A stretch of DNA of 63,299 nt, from contig NZ_AYWX01000003.1 of the NCBI RefSeq assembly GCF_000502875.1, positions 163,055 through 226,353 of the forward strand. Direction: 5' to 3'. The stretch is from Mesorhizobium sp. L2C084A000 (lineage in GTDB: Bacteria; Pseudomonadota; Alphaproteobacteria; Rhizobiales; Rhizobiaceae). Position numbers and translations under genes: made by a program. A model generated the notes under the pieces. That model was not told the DNA's origin. It did not search any database and saw only the letters and a list, made by a program, of their open reading frames with translations. Of this stretch, positions 27,963 through 37,689 are shown in pieces. How positions within the stretch are numbered: position 1 is the stretch's first letter; each line of letters opens with the position of its first letter.

Positions 27963-28484
27963 CTAGACCGGTGGGCTTGCTTCATTCTCGGCAACGTCCT
28001 CGCGTGTCGAGAAAGCACGGCCAAGGCTGAAGGCAAGTACATAGAGCGGCAAGTTGAGCACGAGGCTGACAATGGGAAGATAGCTCGTCATTTGCCAAGC
28101 CGGCGAGAAGAACGCCTGGCCGTAGCCGTCGCAGGTCAACGACGAGCCGTACTCCCACAACGCGCCTACGACCACCGCGCTGGCAAAAAGCTTGATGCAG
28201 GTGACAATGTGCCTTGCCCGTGCCGGATCCGGCGCCAGGCGGTCCCACAGAACCAGGCAGACGATCGGGACCGCGTAGACGAGATTCTGCGCGATGAGCA
28301 TGGGGATGGCGCCATTGGCCGCGGCAAGGAACTCCGCGCGCGTTTCCAGCCGCATGCATACCTCGCTTGAGGTTGTCGACAGCAGGAAAAAGACGAACGG
28401 TCCCAGGAACCAGAAGAAGAACAACGACGGCCAGAAGACGACTGCAAGCAGCGCCCGGGCAGCCAGTTTCCTGTGATTGATCAT
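27963..28484 (-). CDS. Membrane protein of unknown function, four hydrophobic segments
   Basis: The 173-residue protein has about four predicted membrane segments: LLAVVFWPSLFFFWFLGPFVF near the start, AIPMLIAQNLVYAVPIVCLVL, LFASAVVVGALWEYG and LPIVSLVLNLPLYVLAFSLG. The loop regions contain two cysteines. I do not recognise a family. It sits between purL and bolA, where many relatives have no gene, and its upstream edge touches a REP-like palindrome. Confidence 0.65.
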   Translation of the reverse strand: MINHRKLAARALLAVVFWPSLFFFWFLGPFVFFLLSTTSSEVCMRLETRAEFLAAANGAIPMLIAQNLVYAVPIVCLVLWDRLAPDPARARHIVTCIKLFASAVVVGALWEYGSSLTCDGYGQAFFSPAWQMTSYLPIVSLVLNLPLYVLAFSLGRAFSTREDVAENEASPPV

Positions 28485-28526
28485 GAGTTTCCCGAAAAAC
28501 CGTTCCCACTTTTCGGGATCATGCTC
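28482..28526. repeat. REP-like palindrome, copy 1
   Basis: The 45-bp element runs from CATGAGTTTCCCGAAAA through ACCGTTCCCACTTTTCGG to GATCATGCTC. It occupies the gap between purL and the next gene and touches the start codon of that gene. A diverged relative lies at 48439-48484. Palindromes with AAAAGTGGGAACGG cores are dispersed in many Rhizobiales genomes. Confidence 0.75.
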
Positions 28527-28529
28527 TCG

Positions 28530-30761
28530 TCAACTGGCCTGGTCCATGAAGCGGGGGAACCAGCCTTCGTGCGCCGCGGAGAGTTCGCTGACCGGGATTG
28601 CCCTGGCGTCGCCAAGCTTCAGCGCGTTGCCCCCGGTCGAGCCGATCCACGGCGCGAAGATGCCGAGTTCGCCCTGCTGCTTGCGAATGGCGTCCCATTC
28701 GTCACCATGCGGATCGATCGACAGCGTCAGGAGATAACGGCCCTGATCCTCGCCGAACCAGACCGGGATCGGGTCGGTGCCGACAAGCCCGGGAACGGCG
28801 GCGCCGATTCCGGACGCCATCGCCATCTCGGCAAGTGCAACGGCGACACCGCCATCGGAAACGTCGTGCGCCGCCGTGACGATGCCGGAGGCGATGAGCG
28901 CTCGCACATGGTCGCCGACGCGTTTTTCGTGATCGAGATCGACCGGCGGCGGCGGGCCATCCGTGCGGCCGTGTACGTCCCTGAAATAGACCGATTGGCC
29001 AAGATGCGTTCCCCAGGACGCCGGTGCGCCGACCAGCAGGATCATCTGGCCCTCGGCCGCAAAGCCGATCCGCACCATCTTCGACCAATCGGCGATCAGC
29101 CCGACGCCGCCTATGGTCGGGGTTGGCAGGATGCCTTGGCCGTTGGTCTCGTTGTAGAGCGAGACATTGCCGGAGACGATCGGGAATCCGAGCGCACGGC
29201 AGGCGTCGCCTATGCCTTTCACCGCGCCGACCAGCTGGCCCATGATCTCAGGCCGTTCCGGGTTGCCGAAATTGAGGTTGTCGGTTGCGGCCAGCGGCAG
29301 AGCGCCGGTGGCGGTCAAATTGCGCCAGCATTCGGCCACCGCCTGCTTGCCGCCCTCATAGGGGTCGGCCTCGCAATAGCGCGGCGTCACGTCGGAGGAG
29401 AAGGCGAGCGCCTTGGTCGCATGGCCTTCGACCCGGACCACGCCGGCATCGCCGCCTGGAAGCTGCAGCGAATTGCCCTGGATCAACGTGTCATACTGTT
29501 CCCACACCCAGCGCCGCGAAGACAGGTCGGGCCCGCCGAGCAGCTTCAGCAGCGCGTCTGCAACGTCGGCTTGCGGAATGTCATTGGCGGCCAGCGGCGC
29601 CGGCTTTTTCGGTTCGGTCCACGGCCGATCATATTCCGGAGCCTTGTCGCCAAGATCCTTGATCGGCAGGTTGGCGACCTCGTCGCCCTGGTGCAGAACG
29701 CGGAAGCGCAGATCGTCGGTGGTCTTGCCGACGATGGCGAAATCGAGCCCCCATTTGTGGAAGATCGCCTCGGCTTCCTTTTCCTTTTCCGGGCGCAGCA
29801 CCATCAGCATGCGCTCCTGGCTTTCCGAAAGCATCATTTCGTAGGCGCTCATGCGCTCTTCGCGCACAGGAACCTTGTCGAGATCGAGCTCGATTCCGAG
29901 GTCGCCCTTGGCGCCCATTTCGACCGCCGAGCAGGTGAGGCCGGCGGCACCCATGTCCTGGATGGCGATGACGGCGCCCGAGGCCATCAGTTCGAGGCTG
30001 GCTTCCAGCAGGCATTTTTCGGTGAAGGGATCGCCGACCTGCACTGTCGGGCGCTTCTCATCGATTTTGTCGTCGAATTCGGCCGAAGCCATGGTGGCGC
30101 CGCCGACGCCGTCGCGGCCAGTCTTGGCGCCGAGATAGACGACCGGCAGGCCGACGCCCTTGGCTTCCGACAGGAAGATCGCATCGGTTTTGGCAAGGCC
30201 CGCCGCAAAGGCGTTGACCAGGATGTTGCCATTGTAGCGGGCGTCGAAATTGACCTCGCCGCCGACTGTCGGCACGCCGAAGGCGTTGCCATAGCCGCCG
30301 ACGCCGGAAACCACGCCTGAAACGAGGTGCCGGGTCTTGGGATGGTCAGGCGAGCCGAAGCGCAGCGCATTCATCGCCGCGATCGGCCGCGCGCCCATGG
30401 TGAAGACGTCGCGCAATATGCCGCCGACGCCGGTCGCCGCGCCTTGGTAGGGCTCGATATAGGACGGGTGGTTGTGGCTCTCCATCTTGAAGACGACGCA
30501 GTCGCCGTCGCCGATGTCGACCACGCCGGCATTCTCGCCCGGCCCCTGGATGACTTGCGGACCGGTGGTCGGCAGCGTGCGCAGCCACTTCTTCGAGGAT
30601 TTGTAGGAGCAGTGCTCATTCCACATCGCCGAGAAGATGCCGAGTTCGGTGAAGCTCGGCTCGCGCCCGACGAGGTCGAGGATGCGCTGATACTCGTCGG
30701 GCTTGAGCCCGTGTGAGGCAATGAGCTCGGGGGTGATCGGCACGGAATTGGAAATGGTCAT
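28530..30761 (-). CDS. purL: Phosphoribosylformylglycinamidine synthase, large subunit PurL
   Basis: The 743-residue protein is the short, three-component PurL. It has [15 protein letters not shown], the ATP-binding [18 protein letters not shown] region and the second PurM-like half with [16 protein letters not shown]. It turns FGAR into FGAM with ammonia from PurQ, together with PurS. The ATG at 30761 begins the family sequence; a longer frame to 30836 is unsupported. It is about 3.7 kb from purQ, with unrelated genes between. Confidence 0.97.
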   Translation of the reverse strand: MTISNSVPITPELIASHGLKPDEYQRILDLVGREPSFTELGIFSAMWNEHCSYKSSKKWLRTLPTTGPQVIQGPGENAGVVDIGDGDCVVFKMESHNHPSYIEPYQGAATGVGGILRDVFTMGARPIAAMNALRFGSPDHPKTRHLVSGVVSGVGGYGNAFGVPTVGGEVNFDARYNGNILVNAFAAGLAKTDAIFLSEAKGVGLPVVYLGAKTGRDGVGGATMASAEFDDKIDEKRPTVQVGDPFTEKCLLEASLELMASGAVIAIQDMGAAGLTCSAVEMGAKGDLGIELDLDKVPVREERMSAYEMMLSESQERMLMVLRPEKEKEAEAIFHKWGLDFAIVGKTTDDLRFRVLHQGDEVANLPIKDLGDKAPEYDRPWTEPKKPAPLAANDIPQADVADALLKLLGGPDLSSRRWVWEQYDTLIQGNSLQLPGGDAGVVRVEGHATKALAFSSDVTPRYCEADPYEGGKQAVAECWRNLTATGALPLAATDNLNFGNPERPEIMGQLVGAVKGIGDACRALGFPIVSGNVSLYNETNGQGILPTPTIGGVGLIADWSKMVRIGFAAEGQMILLVGAPASWGTHLGQSVYFRDVHGRTDGPPPPVDLDHEKRVGDHVRALIASGIVTAAHDVSDGGVAVALAEMAMASGIGAAVPGLVGTDPIPVWFGEDQGRYLLTLSIDPHGDEWDAIRKQQGELGIFAPWIGSTGGNALKLGDARAIPVSELSAAHEGWFPRFMDQAS

Positions 30762-30880
30762 GGGCGGCGATTTATATCCGGGACGTTGGGATTTTGAGTC
30801 CCGTCTTATCGCAAGCCTCGCGGCCGATACACCCATGGATCGACGAAAAACGACGGAAAACCGGACAAAGCCACGCAGTG

Positions 30881-32290
30881 TCAGGAGAAGCTGTCGTAGC
30901 CGGCGCGGCCTTCATCGAGAAGTCGCCGGATCGCCGCGACGCCTTCGGCTATGTCCTCGCGCTGTCTCGGCTGCGAAACGCCAAAGCGGACGCCATGGAA
31001 AACCTGCTCGGAGCGGCCGGCCTTGAACTCGTCCTCATCGTCGATCAGCACGCCGTGCTCAAGGCAGGCGTTCTTGAAGGTGCCGGAAAGCCAGGGGTCG
31101 GGCAGGGTCAGCCAGACAAAGGGCACCCTGTCATGCGACTTGAATGCGAAGCCGGCCAAAGTCTCGCGCACGATGGCGATGCGGGCGCCGATTTCGGCGA
31201 TGCTGCGCTTGCGTATCTCATCCGCCTGACCTGACAGCACCAGCCTTGTATTCACCTCCGCCAGCAGGAAGGGCATGCCGCCGGTCATCATCTTGTGAGC
31301 GACACGGATGCGGTGGCGGTAGGCGGGCGGGCAAGAAAGCCAGCCGCCGCGTACACCGGCTGCGACCGACTTCGACAGGCCGCCCGCGACAATGGTGCGT
31401 TCAGGCGCATACTCGGCCAGCAATGGTGTCGGGTCATCGGTCAGATTGCCATAGAGGTCGTCCTCGATGAGGACTACGTTGTATTCGCGTGCGACATGGG
31501 CGATCGCCTCGCGGCGCGCCGCCGACAAGGTGGCCAGCGTCGGATTCTGCGCAGTCGGCATCAGGAAGATCATCTTGGGATGCTTTTGCGCGCAGACGCG
31601 CTCGAAATCCTGCGGATCGATGCCTTCCTCGTCCGATGCCACCAGCGCGGTGCGCCTGCCGATCAGGCCGGCACTGCGGGAAATCTGCGAGTAGGTGAGG
31701 TGCTCGAAGGCAACATGGTCGCCAGGCATGGTGAGCGCCGCGATTGCCGCCATCACCGCCGCATGGGTGCCGAGCGTGGGAACGATGGTGTCGGCACTCG
31801 GACGAAACGAATTGCGCGCCAACCAGCGGGCGCCGGCTTCGTACCAGCGGTCGGGAAAATCCCGCGTGTAGCTTGAAATCTCATGTGGATGGTCCTGCGC
31901 CGTGCGCGACAGGACACCGGCGACGATGTCGCCCTGGCCGATATCGGGTGCTGCGGTGCTGTCGAAACGCAGCTTGCCTTTAGGCGCATCGATATAGCGT
32001 GTGCCTTCGCCGCCGACGTCCGGAGCCGGAAAATCCGGCTTCGCGCGCTGGCCGAGCACATAGGTTCCACGCCCGACTTCGCCGCTCACCAGCCCACGCT
32101 CGCGCAGCAATTGATAGGCCCGGCCGACCGTGCCGACGGTGGTGCCGATGTCGTAGGCGAGGTCGCGTTGCGGCGGCAGCTTTGCGCCGGCATCGATCAC
32201 CCCCCGGTCGATGTCCGTTTCGATGGAATCCGCAAGCCGCTGATACAGCGGGCCGGAGCCGGTGGTGAGGTCGGGGAGCCAATTTGTCAT
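30881..32290 (-). CDS. MocR-type GntR/aminotransferase regulator
   Basis: The 469-residue protein joins an N-terminal GntR winged helix (residues 10-80, with [21 protein letters not shown] and [10 protein letters not shown]) to a class I aminotransferase-like domain. That domain has [13 protein letters not shown] and the PLP lysine in [10 protein letters not shown]. MocR proteins sense PLP adducts or amino compounds and usually control a neighbouring gene. The DUF1127 gene is divergent from it. The target is unknown. Confidence 0.92.
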   Translation of the reverse strand: MTNWLPDLTTGSGPLYQRLADSIETDIDRGVIDAGAKLPPQRDLAYDIGTTVGTVGRAYQLLRERGLVSGEVGRGTYVLGQRAKPDFPAPDVGGEGTRYIDAPKGKLRFDSTAAPDIGQGDIVAGVLSRTAQDHPHEISSYTRDFPDRWYEAGARWLARNSFRPSADTIVPTLGTHAAVMAAIAALTMPGDHVAFEHLTYSQISRSAGLIGRRTALVASDEEGIDPQDFERVCAQKHPKMIFLMPTAQNPTLATLSAARREAIAHVAREYNVVLIEDDLYGNLTDDPTPLLAEYAPERTIVAGGLSKSVAAGVRGGWLSCPPAYRHRIRVAHKMMTGGMPFLLAEVNTRLVLSGQADEIRKRSIAEIGARIAIVRETLAGFAFKSHDRVPFVWLTLPDPWLSGTFKNACLEHGVLIDDEDEFKAGRSEQVFHGVRFGVSQPRQREDIAEGVAAIRRLLDEGRAGYDSFS

Positions 32291-32333
32291 GGTGACAATT
32301 TTCTATATTGCACCCATACATGAGTCAATACAT
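32284..32333. promoter_or_regulatory. Candidate operator between the MocR gene and the DUF1127 gene
   Basis: The palindrome TTGTCATGGTGACAA overlaps the MocR start codon. Next to it the direct repeat ATACAT occurs at 32316 and 32328, a 12-bp period. MocR-family regulators often bind direct repeats in the divergent promoter. The sites are visible in the sequence; their use is inference. Confidence 0.3.
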
Positions 32334-32383
32334 ATCAGATGCGTGCCAAAAAGGGTACAATTTGGAATTCTGGTAGAAAGAAA

Positions 32384-32635
32384 ATGAATACAATCGCCAC
32401 AATCCGTCATTCGAGCGCCGAGTTATCGGGCCAAGCGACACGTCCATCGGACCGGAGCGGCTTTGTCAGCCGTCTGGTGCGTCTGGTCGGATCGCTGGCG
32501 AGATGGATCGACAGCCTGCTGGATCGCCGCCGCAGCCGGCTGGCGCTGCTGGAAATGACCGATGATCAGCTCAAGGATATCGGCGTCTCGCGCTGCGATG
32601 CCCACCGTGAGGGCATCAGGCCGTTCTGGGACTGA
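32384..32635 (+). CDS. Small DUF1127-domain protein
   Basis: The 83-residue protein ends in the DUF1127 pattern RLALLEMTDDQLKDIGVSRC, a short Arg-rich helical domain (YjiS-like) found in many alphaproteobacterial small proteins. In Rhodobacter and Agrobacterium, DUF1127 proteins are linked to stress responses, RNA turnover and phosphate or carbon metabolism. The first 45 residues are Ser/Arg-rich and variable. It is divergent from the MocR gene, which could regulate it. Confidence 0.85.
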   Translation: MNTIATIRHSSAELSGQATRPSDRSGFVSRLVRLVGSLARWIDSLLDRRRSRLALLEMTDDQLKDIGVSRCDAHREGIRPFWD

Positions 32636-32638
32636 AAG

Positions 32639-33280
32639 CTAGCGGAGTTTTGATGCCCTGATGCGTGCAATGCCATGGTCCGCAAGGACGGCGACCACGC
32701 ACAGCACGAGAAAAAGTCCGGTGATGGCCAGCGCCGAGATGGCAACGCTGGGCGCACCGTTCTTGGCGACGTCAAGGAAGGGATAGGGCACCTCGCCGGC
32801 AAGCGGTGCCCGTACCAGCGCATAGATCAGATAGGCGACGGGATAGAGCATCCACCAGGAAATGTCGCTCCAGCGCGTCCTGCCGTCAGCGCCCGATATC
32901 AACCACCACAGCACGAAGAGCACCGGCGTCACATAATGCAGCAGGACGTCGCAGAGCAGGAACAGCCCCTGCGGCTGCCAGAGTTGTGCCAGGACCGTTG
33001 CGTAGATGATGAAGACCAGCGCGATCGAAACCGCAACGCCGGTGCGCATCCGCGCGCCTGCAACGGCCGGCAGCCAGGCATAGAAGGTGGGTGACAGCAG
33101 CGACGTGTACACCAGCACCGCGCCGATGTTGGTCAGGATGGTGAAGAAGCTGAAGACGAAAATGATTGAGCCAAGCAGGCTGCGGCCGGCTTCCATCGAT
33201 GCCGGAATGCTGATGCAGAACTGCAGGATGAGCCCGGCCAGACCGATGACCAGACCCGCGATCTGCAGGAACCGGCCCAC
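32639..33280 (-). CDS. Pr6Pr-family membrane protein
   Basis: The 213-residue protein has six hydrophobic segments. Its conserved elements are SFFTILTNIGAVLVYTSLL, LLHYVTPVLFVLWWL and WWMLYPVAYLIYALVRAPL, which match the Pr6Pr (FAR-17a/AIG1-like) family of six-helix proteins. The bacterial members have no known activity. It follows the lipoprotein gene by 3 bp in a GST-lipoprotein-Pr6Pr string. Confidence 0.85.
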   Translation of the reverse strand: MGRFLQIAGLVIGLAGLILQFCISIPASMEAGRSLLGSIIFVFSFFTILTNIGAVLVYTSLLSPTFYAWLPAVAGARMRTGVAVSIALVFIIYATVLAQLWQPQGLFLLCDVLLHYVTPVLFVLWWLISGADGRTRWSDISWWMLYPVAYLIYALVRAPLAGEVPYPFLDVAKNGAPSVAISALAITGLFLVLCVVAVLADHGIARIRASKLR

Positions 33281-33283
33281 GGG

Positions 33284-33691
33284 CTAGGCCGTCGCGGCGC
33301 AGGCCGGATTGCCGGCCTGCCAACGGGCGATGTCCGAGCCGATGCGGGCGCCGAGCGGATCGTTCATCAGCGGTCCGAAGACGTCGACGCGGCTAGAATT
33401 GCCTTGCGCTTGCACGACGAGCAAAGGTTTGCCGCCATAGTGCTTGGCCGGCACCAGCAGGAAACGCGGCGTGCCGCTGAACGAATTCAGCTCATTGGCC
33501 ATCTGGTACGGTTTGAAGGCTGGGTCCTTGCTGGCGATCCAGCATTTGTGGGCAGCGATCGCCACTTGTTCCATGGCCAGCAGCGCAGCACTTTTGCCTG
33601 AGGGAACAGGCGTGCTCTTTGGCGTCGACTGGCAGGATGCCAGCACAAAGCCCGCCGCGGCGACCAGCGCGATCGTCTTCGACTTGATCAA
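33284..33691 (-). CDS. Lipoprotein of unknown function
   Basis: The 135-residue protein has a lipoprotein signal peptide with the lipobox VLASC, so the mature protein starts at that cysteine. A Ser/Pro-rich linker and a small domain with two further cysteines follow. It starts at TTG, and the TTGA overlaps the TGA stop of the GST gene. This indicates translational coupling and explains the weak start codon. I do not recognise the domain. Confidence 0.75.
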   Translation of the reverse strand: MIKSKTIALVAAAGFVLASCQSTPKSTPVPSGKSAALLAMEQVAIAAHKCWIASKDPAFKPYQMANELNSFSGTPRFLLVPAKHYGGKPLLVVQAQGNSSRVDVFGPLMNDPLGARIGSDIARWQAGNPACAATA

Positions 33692-34353
33692 GCGGCACCC
33701 ATCTCAAGCTCGGAAAGAAAAATCTTCAAACCATCGGTCATCTCGCCCCACACCCGCGACAATGCCGGGTGTTGCGAGGCGATCTGCTGGTAGGCGTCGA
33801 ATTTCGGATAGGCGTCGAGCAGGTCGTGGCGTCCCGTCATAACGCGAAAATTGTTGAAGATGAACCGCGTCGGCGTCAGCCAGGCATCGGCGAAACTAAT
33901 GTCGTCGCCGAGTGCGAAGGGCCCTTGCGCCATGCGGGCCTCGATCGCCGCCAGTCCATGATGTAGGCGGGCGAACTGGGCGTCGATCTCGGCATTGTTT
34001 CGCTTCGGCACGGAATGAAGCTCGAAAAGCTTCATCATCGGTGTCAGCACATCGAGATCGGTGATGCGGGCGAACATACGCACCAGCGCGCGGTCCTTGG
34101 AATCGGGCGGCAGCAGCGCCGGTTCCGGGAACCGTTCCTCGAGATATTCGGCGATGACCACCGATTCGACGATGGTTTCGCCCGAGCCGGTGATCAGAAC
34201 CGGAATCCGGTTCATCGGTGAGATGGCGCGAAACTCTTCCGGGATGGGGAAACCGGGCGGCGGCGCGATGATCTTGAGTGGTACGTCCTTGATGTAGGCC
34301 AGTGCCCGCACGATCGACGAGTAGGGCGACAACGGCCGCGAATAGAGTTTCAT
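33688..34353 (-). CDS. Glutathione S-transferase family protein
   Basis: The 221-residue protein has the N-terminal thioredoxin-like domain (MKLYSRPLSPYSSIVRALAY), the glutathione site around NRIPVLITGSGETIVESVVI, and a C-terminal helical domain with ALGDDISFADAWLTP. Ser residues near the N-terminus could serve as the catalytic hydroxyl. The ATG at 34353 follows GGGGAGAGAG. It starts a short operon with the lipoprotein and Pr6Pr genes. Confidence 0.9.
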   Translation of the reverse strand: MKLYSRPLSPYSSIVRALAYIKDVPLKIIAPPPGFPIPEEFRAISPMNRIPVLITGSGETIVESVVIAEYLEERFPEPALLPPDSKDRALVRMFARITDLDVLTPMMKLFELHSVPKRNNAEIDAQFARLHHGLAAIEARMAQGPFALGDDISFADAWLTPTRFIFNNFRVMTGRHDLLDAYPKFDAYQQIASQHPALSRVWGEMTDGLKIFLSELEMGAA

Positions 34354-34437
34354 GACCGTCTCTCTCCCCAATGAACCAGACTTGCTCCAAAGAGACAGGA
34401 ATGTCCGGCTGTTTTCAAGCTGTTCGCTTCGATATCG

Positions 34438-35106
34438 TCAGGCGGCGATGCCGAGGGCGCTCTCGAACAGTCCGCGGCCGTCGGTGCCGCCATGGGCTGC
34501 TTCGATCAGGTTTTCCGGGTGCGGCATCAGCCCGAGCACATTGCCTTGGCTGTTGACGATGCCGGCAATGTCGTTGATCGAGCCGTTGGGGTTGGTGCCC
34601 TCCGCATAGCGGAACACCACCTGGCCTTCGCCTTCGAGACGGGCAAGCGTGTCGGCGTCGGCGAAATAATTGCCGTCATGATGCGCGACCGGCGAGCGGA
34701 TGATCTGGCCCGGCTGATAGCGGCGGGTGAACATGGTGTTGGCATTGGTGATCTCGAGCTTCACCTGCCGGCAGACGAATTTCAGCGAGGTGTTGCGCAT
34801 CAAGGCGCCCGGCAACAGGCCGGCCTCGACCAGGATTTGGAAACCATTGCAGACGCCGATGACTGTAACGCCCGCGGCCGCTTTTTCGGCCACTGCCCGC
34901 ATGACCGGCATGCGCGCAGCGATCGCGCCGCAGCGCAGATAGTCGCCGAAGGAAAAGCCGCCCGGAATGGCGATCAGGTCGACATCGGGGATTTCGGTGT
35001 CGGTCTGCCAGACGGTGACTGGCGGTGTTCCCGAAATCTTGGTCAACGCCGCGATCATGTCGCGGTCGCGGTTGAGGCCGGGCAGGAGGACGACGGCTGC
35101 TTTCAA
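34438..35106 (-). CDS. purQ: Phosphoribosylformylglycinamidine synthase, glutaminase subunit PurQ
   Basis: The 222-residue class I glutamine amidotransferase has the nucleophile cysteine in [19 protein letters not shown] and the His/Glu pair near [11 protein letters not shown]. It feeds ammonia to PurL. I chose the TTG at 35106, giving [14 protein letters not shown], the usual family start, with GGAG upstream. One base separates it from the purS stop, so coupling is likely. Confidence 0.96.
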   Translation of the reverse strand: MKAAVVLLPGLNRDRDMIAALTKISGTPPVTVWQTDTEIPDVDLIAIPGGFSFGDYLRCGAIAARMPVMRAVAEKAAAGVTVIGVCNGFQILVEAGLLPGALMRNTSLKFVCRQVKLEITNANTMFTRRYQPGQIIRSPVAHHDGNYFADADTLARLEGEGQVVFRYAEGTNPNGSINDIAGIVNSQGNVLGLMPHPENLIEAAHGGTDGRGLFESALGIAA

Positions 35107-35107
35107 T

Positions 35108-35350
35108 TTAGGCAATCTCCACCGCGTAATTCTCAATCACCGTATTCGCCAGCAGCTTGTCGCACATGGCCTTGAGGTCGGCTTCGGCCTTGGCCTTGTC
35201 ACTTTCGGCCAGTTCGACGTCGAAAACCTTGCCCTGCCGCACCGCGCCGACGCCGCCGAAGCCAAGGCCCGACAATGCGTGTTCTATCGCTTTGCCCTGC
35301 GGGTCGAGCACGCCGTTCTTGAGGGTGACGGTAATGCGGGCCTTGATCAC
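35108..35350 (-). CDS. purS: Phosphoribosylformylglycinamidine synthase subunit PurS
   Basis: The 80-residue protein reads [20 protein letters not shown] from the GTG at 35350, as expected for PurS, which bridges PurQ and PurL. GGAG lies about 10 bases upstream of this GTG. An ATG at 35359 would add three residues but leaves almost no spacing to the same GGAG. It is the middle gene of purC-purS-purQ. Confidence 0.93.
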   Translation of the reverse strand: MIKARITVTLKNGVLDPQGKAIEHALSGLGFGGVGAVRQGKVFDVELAESDKAKAEADLKAMCDKLLANTVIENYAVEIA

Positions 35351-35393
35351 GCTGGACATGCTCCTGTTCTGACTATCAGTTCGCAAGCCGCGA

Positions 35394-36188
35394 TCAGTGC
35401 GGCTTGCCTTTGAGGCCGTCGGTCGAGGCGACGAGCACCGGGCCGGTCGGGCGCGGCGGCTCGTTCTCGTTCATGATGCCGAGGCGGCGGGCAACTTCCT
35501 GGTAGGCCTCGACGAGGCCGCCCATGTCGCGGCGGAAACGATCCTTGTCGAGCTTGTCCTGCGTCGCCACGTCCCACAGGCGGCAGGAATCCGGCGAGAT
35601 CTCGTCGGCGACGACAATGCGCATCATGTCGCCCTCGAACAGCCGGCCGCATTCGATCTTGAAGTCGACGAGCTGGATGCCGACGCCCATGAACAGGCCG
35701 GAGAGGAAGTCGTTGACGCGGATGGCCAGCGCCATGACGTCGTCGATCTCCTGCGGGCTCGCCCAGCCGAACGCAGTGATGTGCTCTTCCGACACCATCG
35801 GATCGTCAAGCGCGTCGGCCTTGTAATAGAATTCAATGATCGAGCGCGGCAGAACGGTGCCTTCCTCGATGCCGAGCCGCTTGGACAGCGAACCGGCGGC
35901 GACATTGCGCACCACCACTTCGAGCGGAATAATCTCGACTTCCTTGATCAACTGCTCGCGCATGTTCAGCCGGCGGATGAAATGGGTCGGGATCCCCATG
36001 CGGTTCAAATGGTTGAAGATGTACTCGGAAATGCGGTTGTTGAGGACGCCCTTGCCGTCGATGACTTCATGCTTCTTCTTGTTGAACGCGGTGGCGTCAT
36101 CCTTGAAGAACTGGATAAGCGTGCCCGGTTCGGGTCCCTCATAGAGTATCTTGGCCTTGCCTTCATAAATGCGGCGGCGATTTTTCAT
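35394..36188 (-). CDS. purC: SAICAR synthase PurC
   Basis: The 264-residue enzyme joins CAIR and aspartate. The family markers are [39 protein letters not shown] and the aspartate-site segment [11 protein letters not shown] short C-terminal extension after [11 protein letters not shown] is Gly/Lys-rich. It heads the purC-purS-purQ unit and is divergent from the zeta-subunit gene across a 274-bp gap in which I see no other gene. Confidence 0.97.
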   Translation of the reverse strand: MKNRRRIYEGKAKILYEGPEPGTLIQFFKDDATAFNKKKHEVIDGKGVLNNRISEYIFNHLNRMGIPTHFIRRLNMREQLIKEVEIIPLEVVVRNVAAGSLSKRLGIEEGTVLPRSIIEFYYKADALDDPMVSEEHITAFGWASPQEIDDVMALAIRVNDFLSGLFMGVGIQLVDFKIECGRLFEGDMMRIVVADEISPDSCRLWDVATQDKLDKDRFRRDMGGLVEAYQEVARRLGIMNENEPPRPTGPVLVASTDGLKGKPH

Positions 36189-36462
36189 CTGGATTTTTCT
36201 CTGGGGTTCCGGACAGGCGGTATCAGACCATTTCCTGTCCGTCTGCCTGAAATAGTGCGGCTACGGTAGGGTTCAATGCCGGGTCTATCCCAATCACATC
36301 GTTTGCTCAATCGGCAAATCCTTCCAATCAACCGCTTTCGGGACTGAAATGTCGCAGCGCAGCATGCGATGAAGCGTATTGACCGGCCCGCGACCTTTTG
36401 GTTTGTGCTTTGGCAACGCACATATTCACCGCCAACGAATCGAATTTGACCGGAGGGACGCC

Positions 36463-36783
36463 ATGAGCAGCATGAAAGACCGCGAAGAGGGCTTTGAGCG
36501 TAAATTCGCATTCGACGAGGAGCTTCGGTTCAAGGCCTCGGCGCGCCGCAACAAGGCGCTCGGCCTGTGGGCCGCCGAAAAGCTCGGAAAGTCCGGCGCT
36601 GATGCCGACGCCTATGCCAAGGAAGTGGTTATCTCCGACATCGAGGAAGCCGGCGACCACGACGTGTTCCGCAAAATCCGCGGGGATTTCGACGCGGCCG
36701 GCGTCGAGCAGTCGGACCACCAGATCCGCCGCACCATGGACGAACTGATGGCGCAGGCGATCGAGCAGATCAAGAACACCTGA
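36463..36783 (+). CDS. F1-ATPase inhibitor zeta subunit (DUF1476)
   Basis: The 106-residue protein begins with MKDREEGFERKFAFDEELRF, the hallmark of DUF1476. This family was shown in Paracoccus to be the zeta subunit that blocks ATP hydrolysis by F1. It is nearly all helical and soluble. CGGAGGGACG precedes the ATG at 36463. It is not near any atp gene, which is usual in alphaproteobacteria. A strong terminator follows. Confidence 0.92.
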   Translation: MSSMKDREEGFERKFAFDEELRFKASARRNKALGLWAAEKLGKSGADADAYAKEVVISDIEEAGDHDVFRKIRGDFDAAGVEQSDHQIRRTMDELMAQAIEQIKNT

Positions 36784-36825
36784 TCCGGGCCATGCGCTGA
36801 TCCCGGCCATACGCTGGACCAATCG

Positions 36826-36854
36826 ACCGCCCGGCCTATCCGGGCGGTTTTTCT
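36826..36854 (+). terminator. Rho-independent terminator after the zeta-subunit gene
   Basis: A 9-bp stem (ACCGCCCGG pairing with CCGGGCGGT) with the loop CCTAT is followed by TTTTCT. It is 43 bp after the stop. Confidence 0.88.
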
Positions 36855-36909
36855 TTGCCTTTGTCACGATTTCCGGCTGAAACTGCCGGAGTTAACAAGG
36901 AAAGTACCC

Positions 36910-37683
36910 ATGTCCCTGAAGTCCCGCCTCGCGGCCGACGAAACGTTGTTCACCGCATGGTCCGGCGTGCCGGATGCCTTGACCGTCGAGATCGTCGCCA
37001 AGCAGGGCTTTGATGCCGTCACGCTCGACATGCAGCATGGCGGCCATCACGAAGACAGTGTGCTGCGTGGCCTGGTGCCGGTGCTCGCTGCCGGCAAGCC
37101 GGCGCTGGTGCGCATTCCTGTTGGCCGTTTCGACATGGCAAGCCGCGCGCTCGATTTCGGCGCCGAGGCGGTCATCGCGCCGATGGTGAATTCGGTTGCC
37201 GATGCAAAACTGTTCGCCGCCGCCATGAAATACCCGCCGCTCGGCGAGCGCTCATGGGGGCCGACTTACGCTTTTCCACGCCACGGCAAGGGCGACCAGG
37301 CCGAGTGGCTGCGCGACACCAACCAACGCACCATGGCCTTCGCCATGGTCGAGACGCGTCCGGCCCTCGATGCGCTCGACGGCATCCTCGACACGCCCGG
37401 CATCGACGGCATCTTCCTCGGCCCATCGGATTTCTCGATCGCCTGGAGCAATGGTGCGACCGTCAATTCGACGCTGGAAAGCATGATGGAGACGGTGGCA
37501 TCGGTGGCCGAGCGCACCCGCAAGGCCGGCAAACATGCGGCGATCTACGTTGTCGAGCCGGCAATTGCCGGCCGGGTTGTGTCGATGGGCTATCGCCTGC
37601 TGGCCATGGGCTCCGAGCATTCGCTGATCGGGCTTGGCGCAAAAACGCTGATCAAGAGCGTCCGCGATTCGATTGGGTCCTGA
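36910..37683 (+). CDS. HpcH/HpaI-family class II aldolase
   Basis: The 257-residue TIM-barrel enzyme has the catalytic His region VTLDMQHGG, the metal-binding Glu in AMVETRPALDA and the Asp in FLGPSDFSIA. Members split 4-hydroxy-2-oxo acids into pyruvate and an aldehyde with a divalent metal. The natural substrate here cannot be told (2-keto-3-deoxyglucarate or 4-hydroxy-2-oxoheptanedioate are possible). It is a single gene that converges with the next. Confidence 0.88.
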   Translation: MSLKSRLAADETLFTAWSGVPDALTVEIVAKQGFDAVTLDMQHGGHHEDSVLRGLVPVLAAGKPALVRIPVGRFDMASRALDFGAEAVIAPMVNSVADAKLFAAAMKYPPLGERSWGPTYAFPRHGKGDQAEWLRDTNQRTMAFAMVETRPALDALDGILDTPGIDGIFLGPSDFSIAWSNGATVNSTLESMMETVASVAERTRKAGKHAAIYVVEPAIAGRVVSMGYRLLAMGSEHSLIGLGAKTLIKSVRDSIGS

Positions 37684-37689
37684 AGAAAC

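Noticed and set aside
28473..30320. A 615-codon plus-strand frame opposite purL
   Set aside because: purL is unmistakable on the minus strand. The antisense translation is composition-driven.
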